Source: Mytilus galloprovincialis (taxonomy: Eukaryota; Mollusca; Bivalvia; Mytilida; Mytilidae). Taken from it: 64,000 nucleotides of DNA. Shown in pieces: positions 10,690-23,261 of the stretch (within the stretch, counting starts at the first letter, position 1; each line of letters starts with the position of its first letter). The notes under the pieces were generated by a model. It saw only the letters and a program-made list of their open reading frames with translations, did no database searches and was not told where the DNA came from. The position numbers and the translations under genes were made by a program. The DNA lies in NCBI RefSeq assembly GCF_965363235.1, contig NC_134843.1:90057795-90121794 (forward strand). The letters are read 5' to 3'.

Positions 10690-12640
10690 TTTGAACCCCC
10701 ATTTGGTGTATTTGATATTTTTGTTTCAAAAGTGATTTCGACTGGTAACATTTATAACTGCATGAAGATATAATGATCCTTGATTCACCAACATCAAGTT
10801 AGGGATAGTATGGTTAAGGATTAGGTTCAGGGAACGAAGGCCGTACTTTGATCTATGTTATTGCTAACTTTTTATACATTTTGACTTGGATTGAGAGTTG
10901 TCTCATTCACACTCATACCACATCTTCTAATTTATATTATGTTTGTTATTTTATTGAATTCTAATAAATACATTCTGACATAAACTTCCATAGAGCTACG
11001 GATTTTACAATGTTTTACTTTCTAATTGATCCCATCAAAGATAAAATCTTGTGCAGTGCATCACTCGTTATATGTCTATGAACAATACATTCATGGCAAT
11101 AATTACATAACTTTTGTAAGTAATCTCAATCATTTCGAATTATTATTTTTATTAATTCGTTTTTCATAATCTTTGTTTATAAGTGAATGAGTTTAAAATT
11201 GTATTCTTTTTCTTTTGCCTTTTGAAATAATCAACGAACAGCCAATTGTGACTTCCGTAAATCTGCAGATATCCGTTCGTTTTTATCAGAGGTTATAAAC
11301 AATATCAAGTTACTACTAAATTTGACCGAAGTTTCCTGGATTTTCAAGGCCTGTTATAACATGTAGAAGTAAAGCGAGGACATGAATTATTATTATTTGT
11401 TTTTAACTGAAACTTGCCAGTTTTACTTTACCGTGGACCAATCATTCTTGTGTAAAATGCAGCATCATTATCGCAATTGAGGAAACATAGTTACCTTGTC
11501 GGAAAAAACATTTCATGAATTACAATTGTTTTCCATTTTCCATCTTCTTGTTTTTGAATTTAATTTATTCTGTCCAGTTTTAATTCGGGAAACCGTGGAA
11601 GGCAGTAATGCATGCTACAGGGATATAAATATCGGTGAAAACCGACCATGTTCCTGTAAATAGTAATAGTGATATATGCAATTACTAATTTGTTCCGTCT
11701 GCTCTAGTTTTTCCTTACTAATTACCAGAAGATTTGACCTTGAACTTGTATAACTAGCTTTATTTATTACTTCTTGTTTTCATATAAACAGCAATGCATC
11801 ATTTAAATATATAACATTTGTATGCAATTCAACCAGTTATAACCGGTTTGTATCATAATTTGATATAACCACAAGTTTATTTATTTGTTTCTTGTAATTT
11901 CCCCGCCATAATTCATCACAACTAACTTAAGGTTTATGTGGTCGACCCTTTAGCTTAAATGGCTGCATTTTCACCACATAATTAACTTCCGAGTACAGAC
12001 AAACCTGTGTATCCGGAACTTTTTCAAGGCAAACTCTGCCTTACTATCGGATAAATAAAATCCAAATATTATGTTTTAGAAAATAAAATAATTAACAGGA
12101 TTTTGCAGCGCACCTTTTTTACTACAAAAGGTGCAAAACTAAATTAAGTGGTGAAAGAAGTTTGAGAACTTCCCCACAGTGAACTGTATTACATTGTAAT
12201 TAACATGGACAAAAGATGGACATTAGATACTTGGTGAACTGAGTGGATCAAGTGAACCATAAATGTTTTTCTTTTCATCTTCTGCATGTACGAAAAACCA
12301 AAAAAATGCACGGCAAAATCCAGTTTAGTTTTGATTTTTCTGAAACATAAAATGCATTGAATTTTATTTATCTAGGCCGTAAAAAAATATCCAGATGTAC
12401 AGGTTTATCTGTACTTACAGTACATTTTGAGGCGAAAAGGCAGTCATTTTAGTCAAAGGGCTCACATGAACCTTAAATATCGACAATGGTATAGTTAGAG
12501 GTTTTACAGTAACCAATACCTTTTCTATCCTAACAGAAGGTATTTTAAAAGACAGGTTAGAACCCAAACTACTGAAAATTCAAATCAAGCTACAAAGAGG
12601 CATCACGGAAAAAAACATCGTCATTAAATACTGCCGTTAT
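10690..12640. other. intergenic stretch, no gene seen
   Basis: AT-rich, with stops in all frames. A short R1-type tail (agttgtctcattcacactca onward) lies at about 10890-10935. Nothing else recognisable. Confidence 0.4.
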
Positions 12641-13560
12641 TGTATCTGCTGCTGCAGATTTTTTCAAAGAGATCTTGGAAGAACTCATATTACTTAAATT
12701 AGATGCTCAAAAGGCTTTCAATACACTACATCACGAAATCAGGTTATTGCTAAGAAATATGTGCAGGAATGTTACTGTTAAATTCAAGTGGAATTATAGC
12801 TTTTCAGATAAATTTACACAAAAAATAGGTTTTAGAAAAGGTGCAAAGTTATCGACTGTTCTATATAAACGCCATAACAACAATATCTTAGAGGCATTAG
12901 AAAGATCAAACATAGGTGCACGAATAGGCAACATTATAATGTTGTCGCTCCAACGTGTCTAGATGACATTGCTATAATGGCCAGCAAAGAGCATGAGGTT
13001 CATGCTCTACTAGATATAGTCCATGATATGACAAACAAAGACTTTGTGTCAATCAATCCTACAAATTGTGTCGTTAACAAAAGATCAGCAACAGCTAAAG
13101 GTTTATCTAGGAAACAATAAAATTGATGAAAAGAAAGAGGTTAAATATATTGGTCTTATAAGAACTATGAAGAATAAAGTGAGTATAGAAGACTGTTTAA
13201 AAGTTGTCCGACATACCATATATGCTATACTGTATGCTTGGTCCTGGACTTAGTACCAGAAAGGGAATGTCGCCAACTGTCTCGGCAAAACTCTGGAAAA
13301 CTTACGCCTTGCCAAGGAGCCTGTATGGCATTGAGGTCATAAACTACACAAAGTCGGCCATAACAAAATTTGAGAGACAACAACTACAAATATGCCGACA
13401 GATACAAGGACTGCCAGAAAGAACTATTTTTTACTTGGTATAGAACCAATACAGTCAACTGTGGACCGACTGCTACTCACTTTCTTTGGAGGCATTATTC
13501 AAGACAACACCAGCATAGAATACATAATTATAGAAAGTCAACTTATAAAGTCAAAATAAA
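12640..13560 (+). pseudogene. degenerate LINE reverse-transcriptase fragment
   Basis: Pieces of an RT lie in order across three frames. LLKLDAQKAFNTLHHEI (from about 12688) is the first catalytic block, FRKGAKLSTVLY corresponds to the G-x-x-QG block, and LDDIAIMASKEHEVHALLD (about 12958-13014) is a decayed ADD box. Then come KEVKYIGL, the thumb-side KLWKTYALPRSLYGIEVI and FERQQLQICRQIQGLP, which resemble the C-terminal part of LINE ORF2. Stops and frameshifts separate the blocks. It is clearly older than, and from a different family to, the LINE at 1.8-6.7 kb. Confidence 0.7.
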
Positions 13561-13564
13561 ATAC

Positions 13565-14145
13565 TAATACATTCATTAGTAGATTAGAAACTGCTTTATT
13601 AAAAAACAGAAACTGCTATATCAAAATACAAACTACCAAAAGCTCAGGGACAGTTTATTAGTCAAGCCAACCAGGGAAAATGAAAAACAACTGTCAAGTG
13701 TGGCATTCAGCAATATTGGGCAGAGAAATGGGAGATAGAAAAATCAGAAAAATGCACAATGAAATACATTAATATTAAAACAAGGCCAAATGGAAATTCT
13801 CACCAAATATGGAAATTCACCTAAAATAATACTTTAGAAGTAAAAAAAAAAAAAAAGCAGAAATAAAAGCAAAGCTTTTAAGTAGTACTTATTCACTTCA
13901 AGCACACCGTGCCAAGTTTAGCAGAAATGTGGAGCAGGATATATTCGTATAATGTAATTCATATATAGAAGATACAGAACATTTTTTTTGCTAGATTTCA
14001 ATGCACTGAAAACCGAAAGAGATAAAAACATTTAACAAAACATTGTGACATGTTTTTTTTTTATAATCAAAGAAATGTATAGTATTATTTTCTTTATGAT
14101 TTATATGACGTCACACCGCTTACAATCAACCAATACAAAAAATTC
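13565..14145. other. A-rich noncoding stretch
   Basis: Probably the decayed 3' part of the RT relic; a poly(A) run lies near 13842-13856. No other feature seen. Confidence 0.3.
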
Positions 14146-14149
14146 AAAT

Positions 14150-14930
14150 CACAAAAATACCGAAAAAACTCCGCGGGAAATTCAAAAAGGAAAGTTTCTA
14201 ATCAAATGGCAAAATCAAAAGCTCAAACATGTCGAACCAATATATAACAACTGTCATAACCCTGACTAGACACAGACATTTTCATATGTTGGAAATAAGA
14301 GAATTAAACCTGGTTTTAAAGCAAGCTAAACCTCTCATTTGTATGACAGTCGCATCAAATTCCATTATATAGACAACGATGTGTGAACAAAACAAACAGA
14401 CTTAATAGGTAAACATGTCAAAAATGGGGGTGCAGCAGTCAAACGTATATGCTATAATCATCATCACTATTAAATCAAACAAATATATATCAAAGAAGTA
14501 CAAAATGGTATAAAGACTAAGCAAAAATTAAAAACAAAGAATACACTAATTTACCATTGTACAATAACACAAAAACGGGATACATAAGTACCGAGCCAAG
14601 TCATATGTGCATGAAAAAAGCACATTAGCACAAATGACAGACAATGCAAAAATGTTTTACAATAAAGGGATTTATAAGTACAGAGACACGTCATATGTAT
14701 CATTGAAACACCAAAAATCATGTAGACAAAGCGCATTAGCAAAAATGTAAGACAAGAATTATTATAGAACAATAACGTAATGACGGGATCTTCAAGTACC
14801 AAGCCACGTCAAATGGATATCAATAAAAACAGACTAAACCGTACAAGAAATATTTATGAAGACACATAAAAGAAAGTATAACACGTTCATGGCGTTATTA
14901 AGATGATAAACAACGTCAGTACCCAGACTA
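14150..14930 (+). repeat. dispersed repeat family R3, long copy
   Basis: Shares ordered blocks with 41605-42205 and 52165-52700: tcaaatggcaaaatcaaa, acaactgtcat, cctctcatttgtatgacagt, gacaacgatgtgtgaac and ataaacaacgtcagtaccc. Its middle holds three diverged sub-repeats of about 100 bp (near 14560, 14655 and 14765), each with ataagtaccgagccaagtca or a variant. The copy at 41.6 kb has two and the copy at 52.2 kb one. No coding capacity seen. Confidence 0.75.
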
Positions 14931-14934
14931 TATA

Positions 14935-15405
14935 CTTCAAGACCATGGTACCCTCCGATAAACTTTCTTTTTTTAAGAAAAATTCCGAGACGTTTTTGGA
15001 CATACCTCTGGTTCGTCAACTTTCTGTTGCACCGACTTCGCTGAGTATTTGAATGCCACGCACCAAGTAGATCTTCTTGCACCGAGCGCTAGCAGAATTG
15101 TTTTATTAAACTTGGTGTAATGAATTCACCTGGCTGTATTACTTATTGTATATAATAATTAACGTATAAATATTTTGTTTCACGAACCGCAGTATTTGAT
15201 ATTTTGTTTAAAAAGAAATAATACAATTTTATGAACTTCCATTATGATTTTATTATTACTTCCTTCACTGGAGGCCCACAAAAGTAACTACGGGTGTATA
15301 TCCTGACAAGAGAACCCCAGAACGTTACAAGATATTAATAAAACGTAAGCAAATATATTCAAATTTTCATGTTGATAAAAGGCGGGTTGTAAACAATCAA
15401 GTATA
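14935..15405. other. noncoding stretch between repeats
   Basis: Slightly GC-richer around 14940-15100 (ggtaccctccgataaacttt, gttgcaccgacttcgc) but with no supported exon; possibly part of another repeat. Confidence 0.3.
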
Positions 15406-15407
15406 CA

Positions 15408-15582
15408 TAGATTACCTTAGCCGTCTTTGGCACAACCTTTTGGAATTTTGAATCCTCAATGCTCTTCAACTTTTTACTTGTTTGGCTTTATAAATATTTT
15501 GATATGAGCGTCACTGATGGGTCTTATGTAGACGAAGCGCGCGTCTTGCGTACTAAATTTGAACTCTGGTACCTTTGATAAC
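15408..15582 (+). repeat. SINE-like dispersed repeat
   Basis: Blocks ccttagccgtctttggcaca, tgagcgtcactgatgggtct and atgtagacgaagcgcgcgtc match, in reverse, the copy at 44852-45025. The form resembles a short interspersed element I associate with mussel genomes. I could not identify a tRNA-like head. Confidence 0.65.
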
Positions 15583-16119
15583 CATACCATACGAAATTCT
15601 ACTGGCAGGGTGAACACATTAGCCGTGTATTATTTGGGGGGATTAACCTCGAAATTTAAACAACATTTTACACTTCTGTCACCGCACTATGACTTTATCT
15701 ACAAGGTAAAATGAAGAATGGGTTTTATTCATGTTATCATCTTTTAAACCCATTTTGGCAAATGTAAAATGCAATAAATCTTTGATTGTAAGGTTACATA
15801 ATAATAACTACAATAGGCAAGATGTTTTGGTTGAGTCGTCGCATTTGTCCTTTTATTAAACAAAAGTCCACCGGAAGATACCAAGTCCTATTATAACATT
15901 TACTGCTTAGTACATTTTAGGCAAATAAAGTTAATATCATTGTGGCGTGGCTGTTTTTTTTTTGTACAAAATTCCCCGCTATTGTGTCATTCTGCTATGG
16001 TAACTTTTGTTTTTAATTTTTTGATTATGAGCGTTGTTAATAGAGTATCTATATGCAATTTAGTTGTTCTTTGTTGGCAATTTTTTTTATAGCGATTCAT
16101 ATTATTTATCAATTACGGA

Positions 16120-16245
16120 CTTTGACGAGGTCAATACGTTATACATGGACTTGTTCAGATTATTTTGACCAAGGACGAACTCCGAGTGTCAATATAATAT
16201 AACAGGTCCATATAATACGTATTGACTGAGTGGAAGTCCTTAACT
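16120..16245. mobile_element. hairpin MITE-like inverted repeat
   Basis: gaggtcaatacgttatacat at about 16127 pairs with a reverse-complement arm ending near 16236 (aacaggtccatataatacgt onward). The arms are roughly 30 bp and the loop about 45 bp. Noncoding. Confidence 0.6.
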
Positions 16246-16639
16246 TCTATATTACATATGTAACTAATGTATAACGAAAGTGACCATCAATGTTCTGTCT
16301 TTGTATTTTTATTCATATTTTGCAAGAATTTTAACATGTTTTTAAAAATATTATTAAACTTGTTCCATTAGTATTCTTTTATTCTTATTGTCTGCATTAA
16401 ACATTACATTCTTTAAATCTCATTATAAACTTGCAAATTTATTTTTCTGATGCGGCGCTTCCTCTGTGGTTTTTGTGTGTGACGTCATGACTTCATAAAT
16501 CTAAGTTTAGTAACCACCAATATATGTATAAATAGAAACATAGCGTCAATATACGTATAAATAGAAACAAGGCGTCAGATAAGTTTAAAAAAACAATGAA
16601 GCACGTGATCGTCATATCCAATGAAAACAGTAGAATGCT

Positions 16640-17345
16640 ACACCATATCTAATATAACACAATACTGACGACTGTAACCCAATTTTTGACATTTTTACCT
16701 ATAATGTCTGTTTTTTTTGTAGCTCACACATTGTTGTCAATATAATGGAATGCTATGCGACTGTCATACGAGTGAAAGATTAAGAAAGCTCTAAAACCAT
16801 GAAAACCAGGTTAATTCCACTTTTTTCTACTTAAGGAATTGTCTGTACAATTTTGATGCTTAATCCATTTTCGGTGATAACCTCTTAACGTGGCTGGGTG
16901 TTTATATATCTTACTATTTTGTTTTGCATTCTTGTCTATCGTTTTTTATTTATGTGCGTCGTCTATAGAGTGTCCATATGTCATATTGTGTTTTTTTTTT
17001 GTTGACAAAGTTGTTTGTCTTTTTTATAATGATTGGGAATATAACACAATATTGACGGCTGAACATAGATTTTTGACATTTTTACATATTATGTTACTAT
17101 AGGTTTAGTTTTGCTAACACATTGTTGTCAATATAATGGAATTCCATACCAATAAGAGGTTTAGCTAACTATAAACATAGGTTTAATCAACCATTTTCTA
17201 TATAAGGAAATGCAAGTACCAAGTCAGGAATGTAGCAATTATTTTCCATTTGTTTTGATGTGTATGTAATGAGCTTTTGAATTAGCAGTTTGATAAGGGA
17301 TTTTCGTTTTGAAATTTGCTTGGAGTTCTTTCACCTTTTGCTATG
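16640..17345 (-). repeat. two adjacent R3 copies in reverse orientation
   Basis: At 16640-16850 and again at 16885-17345 the same ordered blocks occur: tttttgacatttttac, acattgttgtcaatataatg and a ccaggtt/taggttt block followed by caccatttt or a variant; the second copy adds caagtaccaagtcaggaa and agcttttga. They match the reverse complement of R3. Confidence 0.6.
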
Positions 17346-17349
17346 TTTT

Positions 17350-18660
17350 TTTTAATGCATAACACATTGTCAATATGTTGTAGTTAGTGTATTATGGCAT
17401 AATCTATGTCATGGCTGATAAAAAATTCATCAAAGATATCATACATACTCCTGATCATCAGTGTCAGTTAAATTATATAATCGTCAACCGAGATATGATG
17501 GTGTCCGTAAAATTTCAGCTGTCTTTAAAGTAACATCACACCATCAAGAAACCAATGCTTGAGACATTATAATAGAACATTATAACTGACTGCGGACCGA
17601 GTTCTTTTTTTCTATGTTGCTTTCTAAACGAAGCATTTTTTTTATTTTAAAATATTTGTTTTGTTATTTATATATGAGTTGCGACGGTTAAAAAAAAAGA
17701 CCTATGAAATTGAATATAAATACTTATTTCTGGTTGAAAAATTTCAATGCAAACGCCATGAAGTCTTTAACATTGTTAGCACCGATTCATTATTTATTCT
17801 GTATTTGAATAATCGAAACAAACACCTAAATCTATTTTTATAAGGATAGAGCCTGCTCTACAAAATGTGATGTTCGTCGAGCAAAGCGACATAACTCAGT
17901 TTTCACTACTATGACAAACGTGCTGTTTGTTAGATGTAAAAAAAGAAATAATAAACGAAACAGTGGATGCCGTTATCATGTTCAAATGACGAAAAAGGGA
18001 AGAGAATAATACAGTTTGAAATGATATTTGGTATTTTGCAGATATCTACGCATTGACACCATCTTTATAAAACATTTGGTCATTCAGTTGAAGGGTTTAG
18101 ATGTTTAGATTACACTATTTGTATAGAATACTTGCAAAGCACTTTATTCAGATACTTGTTCATTGGTATCATCGGTATCTGATGAAAGTCGTCTCGTTTA
18201 CGATCACACCACATCTTCTTTGTTGTATTAACTAGTGTTGGCAACGGATAACCGATTAACTGGTTAACCGCTTGAACGACCGAATACCAAATACCAAAAA
18301 CGCTAACCGGTTAACCGGATTTTTTTCCCAATTTTAATAGATTTGATATAAGTTTGTATGTAAATCATTAAATACTTATGACTTATTTAAAAAATGTCGT
18401 CGTGGTAATTAATTTGACCAATTTATTCTCCGAGATAAAACTAGCTAAGTAGTAATTTCCTCCTTACTTGTACATTTATACGATGTAAAACTTTCATCTC
18501 GGAAATTTAAGGCTAATATATGTTAGACATTACATTATTTACTGATCATTGAAATGCCATGTATGAGACTGTTACGTAGTTTGAATGTCAGGATCATTAA
18601 ACTTGATACAATTAGATCAAATCTGTGAAGTAAGAACTTTGGAAATGCAGTGAAAACAAT
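17350..18660. other. 3' flank of tyrosinase A, no gene seen
   Basis: Noncoding. Short blocks here (ctgatcatcagtgt near 17452; cgacataactcagttttcac and aaacagtggatgcc near 17888-17972) recur in the same order downstream of tyrosinase B (about 26045, 26335 and 26425), evidence that the duplicated unit extends past the coding region. At about 18232-18320 a short segment beginning tagtgttggcaacgg, with ggttaaccg in both orientations, looks like one end of an hAT-type element. Confidence 0.4.
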
Positions 18661-18682
18661 AAGCATTTTCGTTTCTTTTCTT

Positions 18683-18688
18683 TTTATT
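18683..18688 (-). terminator. candidate polyadenylation signal of tyrosinase A
   Basis: AATAAA on the minus strand about 90 bases past the TAA at 18779-18777. It would give a short 3' UTR. Tyrosinase B has one at a similar distance (27255-27260). Confidence 0.45.
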
Positions 18689-18776
18689 TGTGACAAATAA
18701 TTTTCATCGCACAGTGAAACAACTATTTTTTTGTTTTAAAGATTTTACTGAAATTGATTGAAAATTCAAGATTAAC

Positions 18777-21700
18777 TTAATTTACACAAATAAACTTTAA
18801 AAATGGTTTCATATTTGAATCAGAGTTACCATTATATGAATCAAAGTACATACGAGGATAATCAGATGTAACTTTTATCATCCCCGAACATTCCTTATAC
18901 GTTGATTGTGATACCAGACAACTGGGCTGACACAATTTACCATAGGAGTCATATGCTCTAACATAGGCTTTTGTTTCTCCAGACACTGGCTTCTCAAAGC
19001 CAATACTACCAACTGATTCAGAAGTGAGTGTTCGTTCGTCTACAATAATGTATTCCATATGTCTACCACGATAGGAGAATCCATCAGTTTGAAAAGTAAT
19101 ATTGAATGTTCCTTTGTTTTTAAGTCGAGAATGTTCTGGGGTACCATTTCTCGCCTTTTTAGTTATTATCGCTATTGGGGAAATAGCCCAATTGTCTAAA
19201 TCATTTGGAATCCAATTGGATGAACTGTAACTTTTCATCTCTTGTCTTGGGTGCAAATTTATATCAAAGACAATTTTGACATTATTGCCAACGAAACTGG
19301 AATCAATTGATCTGCGCTGACGACCCCTAGTTCTAGGATCTACGAGTCGTGCCGTAAACTTTCGCGTAATTGTTGGAGCCCTGTTAGCGGTAGATTGCTG
19401 TTTGTTTTCTTTTAAATCAAATCCGGAGGCTCCATCTGACCCGATGCCATCATTTAATGTCACCCCGGCAGAGGATTTTGCTAGAGTTTTAACACTTTCT
19501 GGTATTTTTGTCTTTGTCCCCATGTACCAGTTTCTGACACTTGTGAAACCATTTTGACGCCTAAAATCATACCTTGATCTTGCAACACATGCATTTTTCT
19601 TACTATCACAAAATAAAAATCCTTTATGCGCTCTTCCACATTTGTTTTTACAAGTTGGGGCGTCTGCATACCTGTAAATTCTACTAAATGAGTTACTATA
19701 CCCATCAATATTAGTGTGTAGTCCCAAACCATCCATAGGTCTATTTGGTAAATGGTATGGGTCAGTAGTTGGAGGATAGTCAGTTTCTGAATTTATTCCA
19801 AACCTTTTTTGTCGTTGCCTAAATTTTTCCCAAAGATAATCTATAAAACAATGGTGGAGAAAGAAAACGGGGTCCATTGGACTAGTATAGACGCCACCCA
19901 TATGTCCATCCGCACCTCCAACCCACACGTGAACACCATCATGGTGTGCCTCAAGATTTGCCTCGTCTGATCCAGCTGTCGGTGTTAAAATTTCTCTGTG
20001 ATATTTCTTTTTAAAAACTTGTTGTAATGTTTGCGGATTGATAAGTGAACTGAAGGCTCCTGGAATGTCACGTCTTAAAAGGGATTGCGGTTTTGTAGGT
20101 GTTTTCCAGAACGCAAATGGACCAGAAAATACCACGCCTTTTGGGTTTCCCAAAAAGATTTTCGTGAATAAGATAGAATCCTCTGGTTTTTTCATCAAGA
20201 ATTCTAGTGTTGAATCCCAGTATGGAAGAGTAACGCCTCTTTTCTTTTTTCGAAGAGCATCTTCGAACCTGTAAATTCAAAGTTTGATATCTAAACAATA
20301 TACCTATAATGATTTACTTTAATAAATTTTTATTTGGATAGAGAGTTGTCTCATTGGCACTCATACCACATCTTCCTTTATCTAATAAATGGATGCTACT
20401 ATTACTAATAATAAATTAATAGGTTATATATATTAAATTATTATAAATGCTATGTAACTTTAATTTCTTGTTCATGCTATTTTACTACAGTTGGAAATGA
20501 TCTTAAAATACATAATGTATCTCCCTCATGCATAGCTTTGATTCACTGTACGGGTCAATCTTTCAGACAGATTTTTTATGTTACGATTATAACACGTTAT
20601 CACAATTTCTCTTCAGGGGATTTTGATAACTGCCGATGACTACGTTAGGAGAAAGAAAGAAGACGGAAAAACAAGAAGCACTAGATCTGTCATTTCAGGC
20701 ATGTTCGGTGTGAGCTGAGGCTCCGTGTTCAAGACTGTACTTTGACCTATAATGGTTTACCTTTGATGGAAAGCTGTCTCACTGGTACTCATACCACATC
20801 TTACTATATCTAATATTAACCTGCTACCTCGAACATGTAGTATCCATGATATTGACTCTATGTTGATAATTCCAAACACTTACACTTATCTTCATTTGTT
20901 TTTTATGACAGTTGTTTTTTGAGTTTGTGATTTACAATTTTCATTGTTTTTTCTTATATTGTGACATTACAATACTGTCTGAAGTAAGAAAGTCGGCATC
21001 TTTAACTACCACAGATTTTATTTGTCTATCCCACGTAAAAAGGCTGTTAGTAAGTGATTGTCGTTGGCTGCTATTTCTTATACTTGGTTAGCTCGTTTAG
21101 GTTGTTATTTGTTTTATTTATTTCATAGTATATCATTTCGAGGCCTCTATACGTTTTATGTTTCTCTCACATTATTAAAGGCGTTTACATTCAAGTAGAA
21201 GAAGGTAATAAGTTGTATAATTGTCAATTAAATAAAATCTTCAAATTGTGGTCAAATCTATGTTAATTCTATTAATATTTCTAATCAAATCGCTATGGAT
21301 TAGCAAGTGAAACAATGTTTATGAAACGTACGTTATCAAACATCATATATTATAGTAGTCTTTTATCTATATGACGTATTTATGCATTTAAATCAGGTTT
21401 AGGAATTTCTGTCAGATGTTCGAACTTCTTGTTTTTCCCTACGATAAAGGGTAAAATAGTTTGACCTTTAAAACCCTTTTTTCTTTACATATCAGACTTT
21501 AATAGCTCATAAAGTTTTATTTACCAAAATTTAAGCAGATTCTTGATTTGTTTTGTTCCGAGTTGAGACCCTAATAATATTTGAAAAAAAAACATTTGTC
21601 TCAAAGATGAGCTCCATAATATTTCAATATTTTTATTATGCTCTTCTGGCTTATACTATCAATATTAAGTTCTAGATTTCACCTAAATATATCCTTAAAA

Positions 21701-22827
21701 CAGATATTAATTTGAAACACTTCTAAATATAAAGATGCGAAGGTATCAATACAAGTTATAAATAGACGAAACAACGAATATGGGAAATGGAAAAACGACA
21801 AGAAGACATACAACAAACAATAATCACCGTACGGAAACATTTGAACAAAACAAACCCGAAAAGAAAAAAAAATAGCTTGATTGAAAGCAGGCGCTCCGAA
21901 AAAATAATCATTTACTAGCATAAATTAACAATAATATATATCTTACATTAGGCAGTAATATCGATGCCAGCTGACAAAATTTGGACCTCCATGTGCAGAA
22001 TATTCTGTGTCTCCCTGATGAATCAATGCAATCACATCATATTGGTTTGGTGATACCGACTATAACATATATCGTATTATTTGGAGGTCAATTAGCAAAA
22101 TTCAAGAACATGAATGTATACAGTATTTGTATTTGAAAAAAAAACAACATCACTTTTTTTCATTTTAAGCAATTAACATCAACTGTAAATATCTTAAATG
22201 GTTTTAGTTTGAAACTTTTGTTTTCTGATATTTTTCTACGTAAATAAATTGCGCACATGGATATGTAGTATAAGGAACTATGATATACAAAAGATGTAGT
22301 TTACCAATGTCTCAATTTTGTAATTTAGTATAAAAGGTGTTATCAAATTAACAGAAAAAGTATATATATATAAAATAAAATATATAAATATGTATTTATC
22401 ATATAAAATAGTGCATATTTGATGCTAATATTTTAAGTATGGAAAACAAGCGTGTTAAACTTACTTTATCGTTTTTCAGTGCTCTTACTGCGTCTAAAAA
22501 ATCTTCCCTTTCATTTTCACTTAATGCTCGTATTTCTTTGCGTACACGCAATCTATTGTTCCCCTTAGATTGTCGTCTCAGTCGAATGTGTAATTCCCTA
22601 CCAATAGTATCTAACCAGGCAAAGGCTTCCTTCCCTAGACGTATCGTGCTACTATTTTTGTACATTTGTCCTAAAAAAAATTCTAAACAGCTAGTCTGAA
22701 CGTCATAGGCAGTGACATTTTTAGCAACTTGTGCAGAGTAGCATTCCTCTAACATTGGTGGAACTATGTCCTCCATAATGAGAGCTGAAGCCGGAATAAG
22801 AAACAGCAAAAGGAAATAAGACGCCAT
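18777..22827 (-). CDS. secreted tyrosinase, tandem copy A (3 coding exons)
   Basis: Type-3 copper phenoloxidase: oxidises monophenols/diphenols to quinones and acts outside the cell. Coding exons are 22465-22827 (donor AAA|gtaagt), 21947-22059 (acceptor ttatag|TCGG, donor AAT|gtaaga) and 18777-20268 (acceptor ttacag|GTTC), joined in phases 0 and 2 to give 655 residues. The signal peptide is about 1-15 (MASYFLLLFLIPASA). CuA ligands are H135, H144 and H153 with eight residues between each (LIHQ, SAHGG, SWHRYY). CuB ligands are H268, H272 and H298 (HHDGVHVWVGG; DPVFFLHHCFIDYLW). Cys 363, 367, 377 and 384 form a Cys-rich segment (CKNKCGR). A furin-like RQRR lies at 473-476, followed by a C-terminal domain ending KFICVN. 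N-glycosylation sequons include NVT, NSS and NIT. The Cys two residues before the second CuA His, used for the thioether in molluscan haemocyanin, is absent. The start is the ATG just after an acceptor (ttcag|ACAATG). Confidence 0.93.
20269..21946 (-). other. intron 3 of tyrosinase A with repeat tails
   Basis: GT-AG intron of 1678 bp. It contains two short R1-type tails in plus orientation, at about 20335-20385 (gagttgtctcattggcactc) and 20735-20810 (gctgtctcactggtactcat). No exon or minisatellite is seen, unlike the equivalent intron of copy B. Confidence 0.7.
22060..22464 (-). other. intron 2 of tyrosinase A
   Basis: 405 bp, phase 0, gtaagt donor and ttatag acceptor. Its length nearly equals that of the matching intron in copy B (406 bp). 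Confidence 0.85.
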
Positions 22828-22830
22828 TGT

Positions 22831-23243
22831 CTGAAAAAAAAAATAAACAAAATATATCAAGGCGGCAATAGGATACACATTTGAATGTTTTTCAGTTATG
22901 CCAAATTTATAGAAAAAAAATATTTTACAAACATTGTTTCACAAATTAGAAAGAAAGTTTCACGATACGAATTTACGAAGTGAATTTTTATGTGTTCATT
23001 TTAATTTCATGGTTTGTATCCTTCAAACGTCTTTTTAATTCACCACGAGATGTGAGTTCTTTATATACGGAAATACTTAATAAAACATATTGAAATTTTA
23101 GATAACGTTTTCAACTGGATTTGAATATTCACGGATGTTTTTAATTGTTTTAAAAAAATCACTTTTCAAATTTAAAAGAAAAAAAAATAAGAGCATATAT
23201 GTTTTCTTATTATAATTTACCTTAATTCCAGGTTGTCTATTCA
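22831..23243 (-). other. tyrosinase A leader exon and intron 1
   Basis: The untranslated leader is inferred to end at 23221 with donor AAG|gtaaat (GT at 23220-23219) and to begin about 25-30 bases below the TATA box, near 23243. Intron 1 (22831-23220, 390 bp) ends in a T-rich acceptor, ttcag|ACAATG, three bases before the start codon. The same leader sequence (aacctggaa) and donor position occur in copy B. Confidence 0.6.
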
Positions 23244-23261
23244 CGAAAGTGCCGACTGCAA

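Noticed and set aside
16890..17102. 70-codon plus-strand ORF, hydrophobic
   Set aside because: It falls in a reverse R3 repeat copy; hydrophobicity comes from T-rich sequence.
20038..20274. Plus-strand ORF across the tyrosinase A exon start
   Set aside because: Antisense shadow; it crosses the splice acceptor of the real gene.
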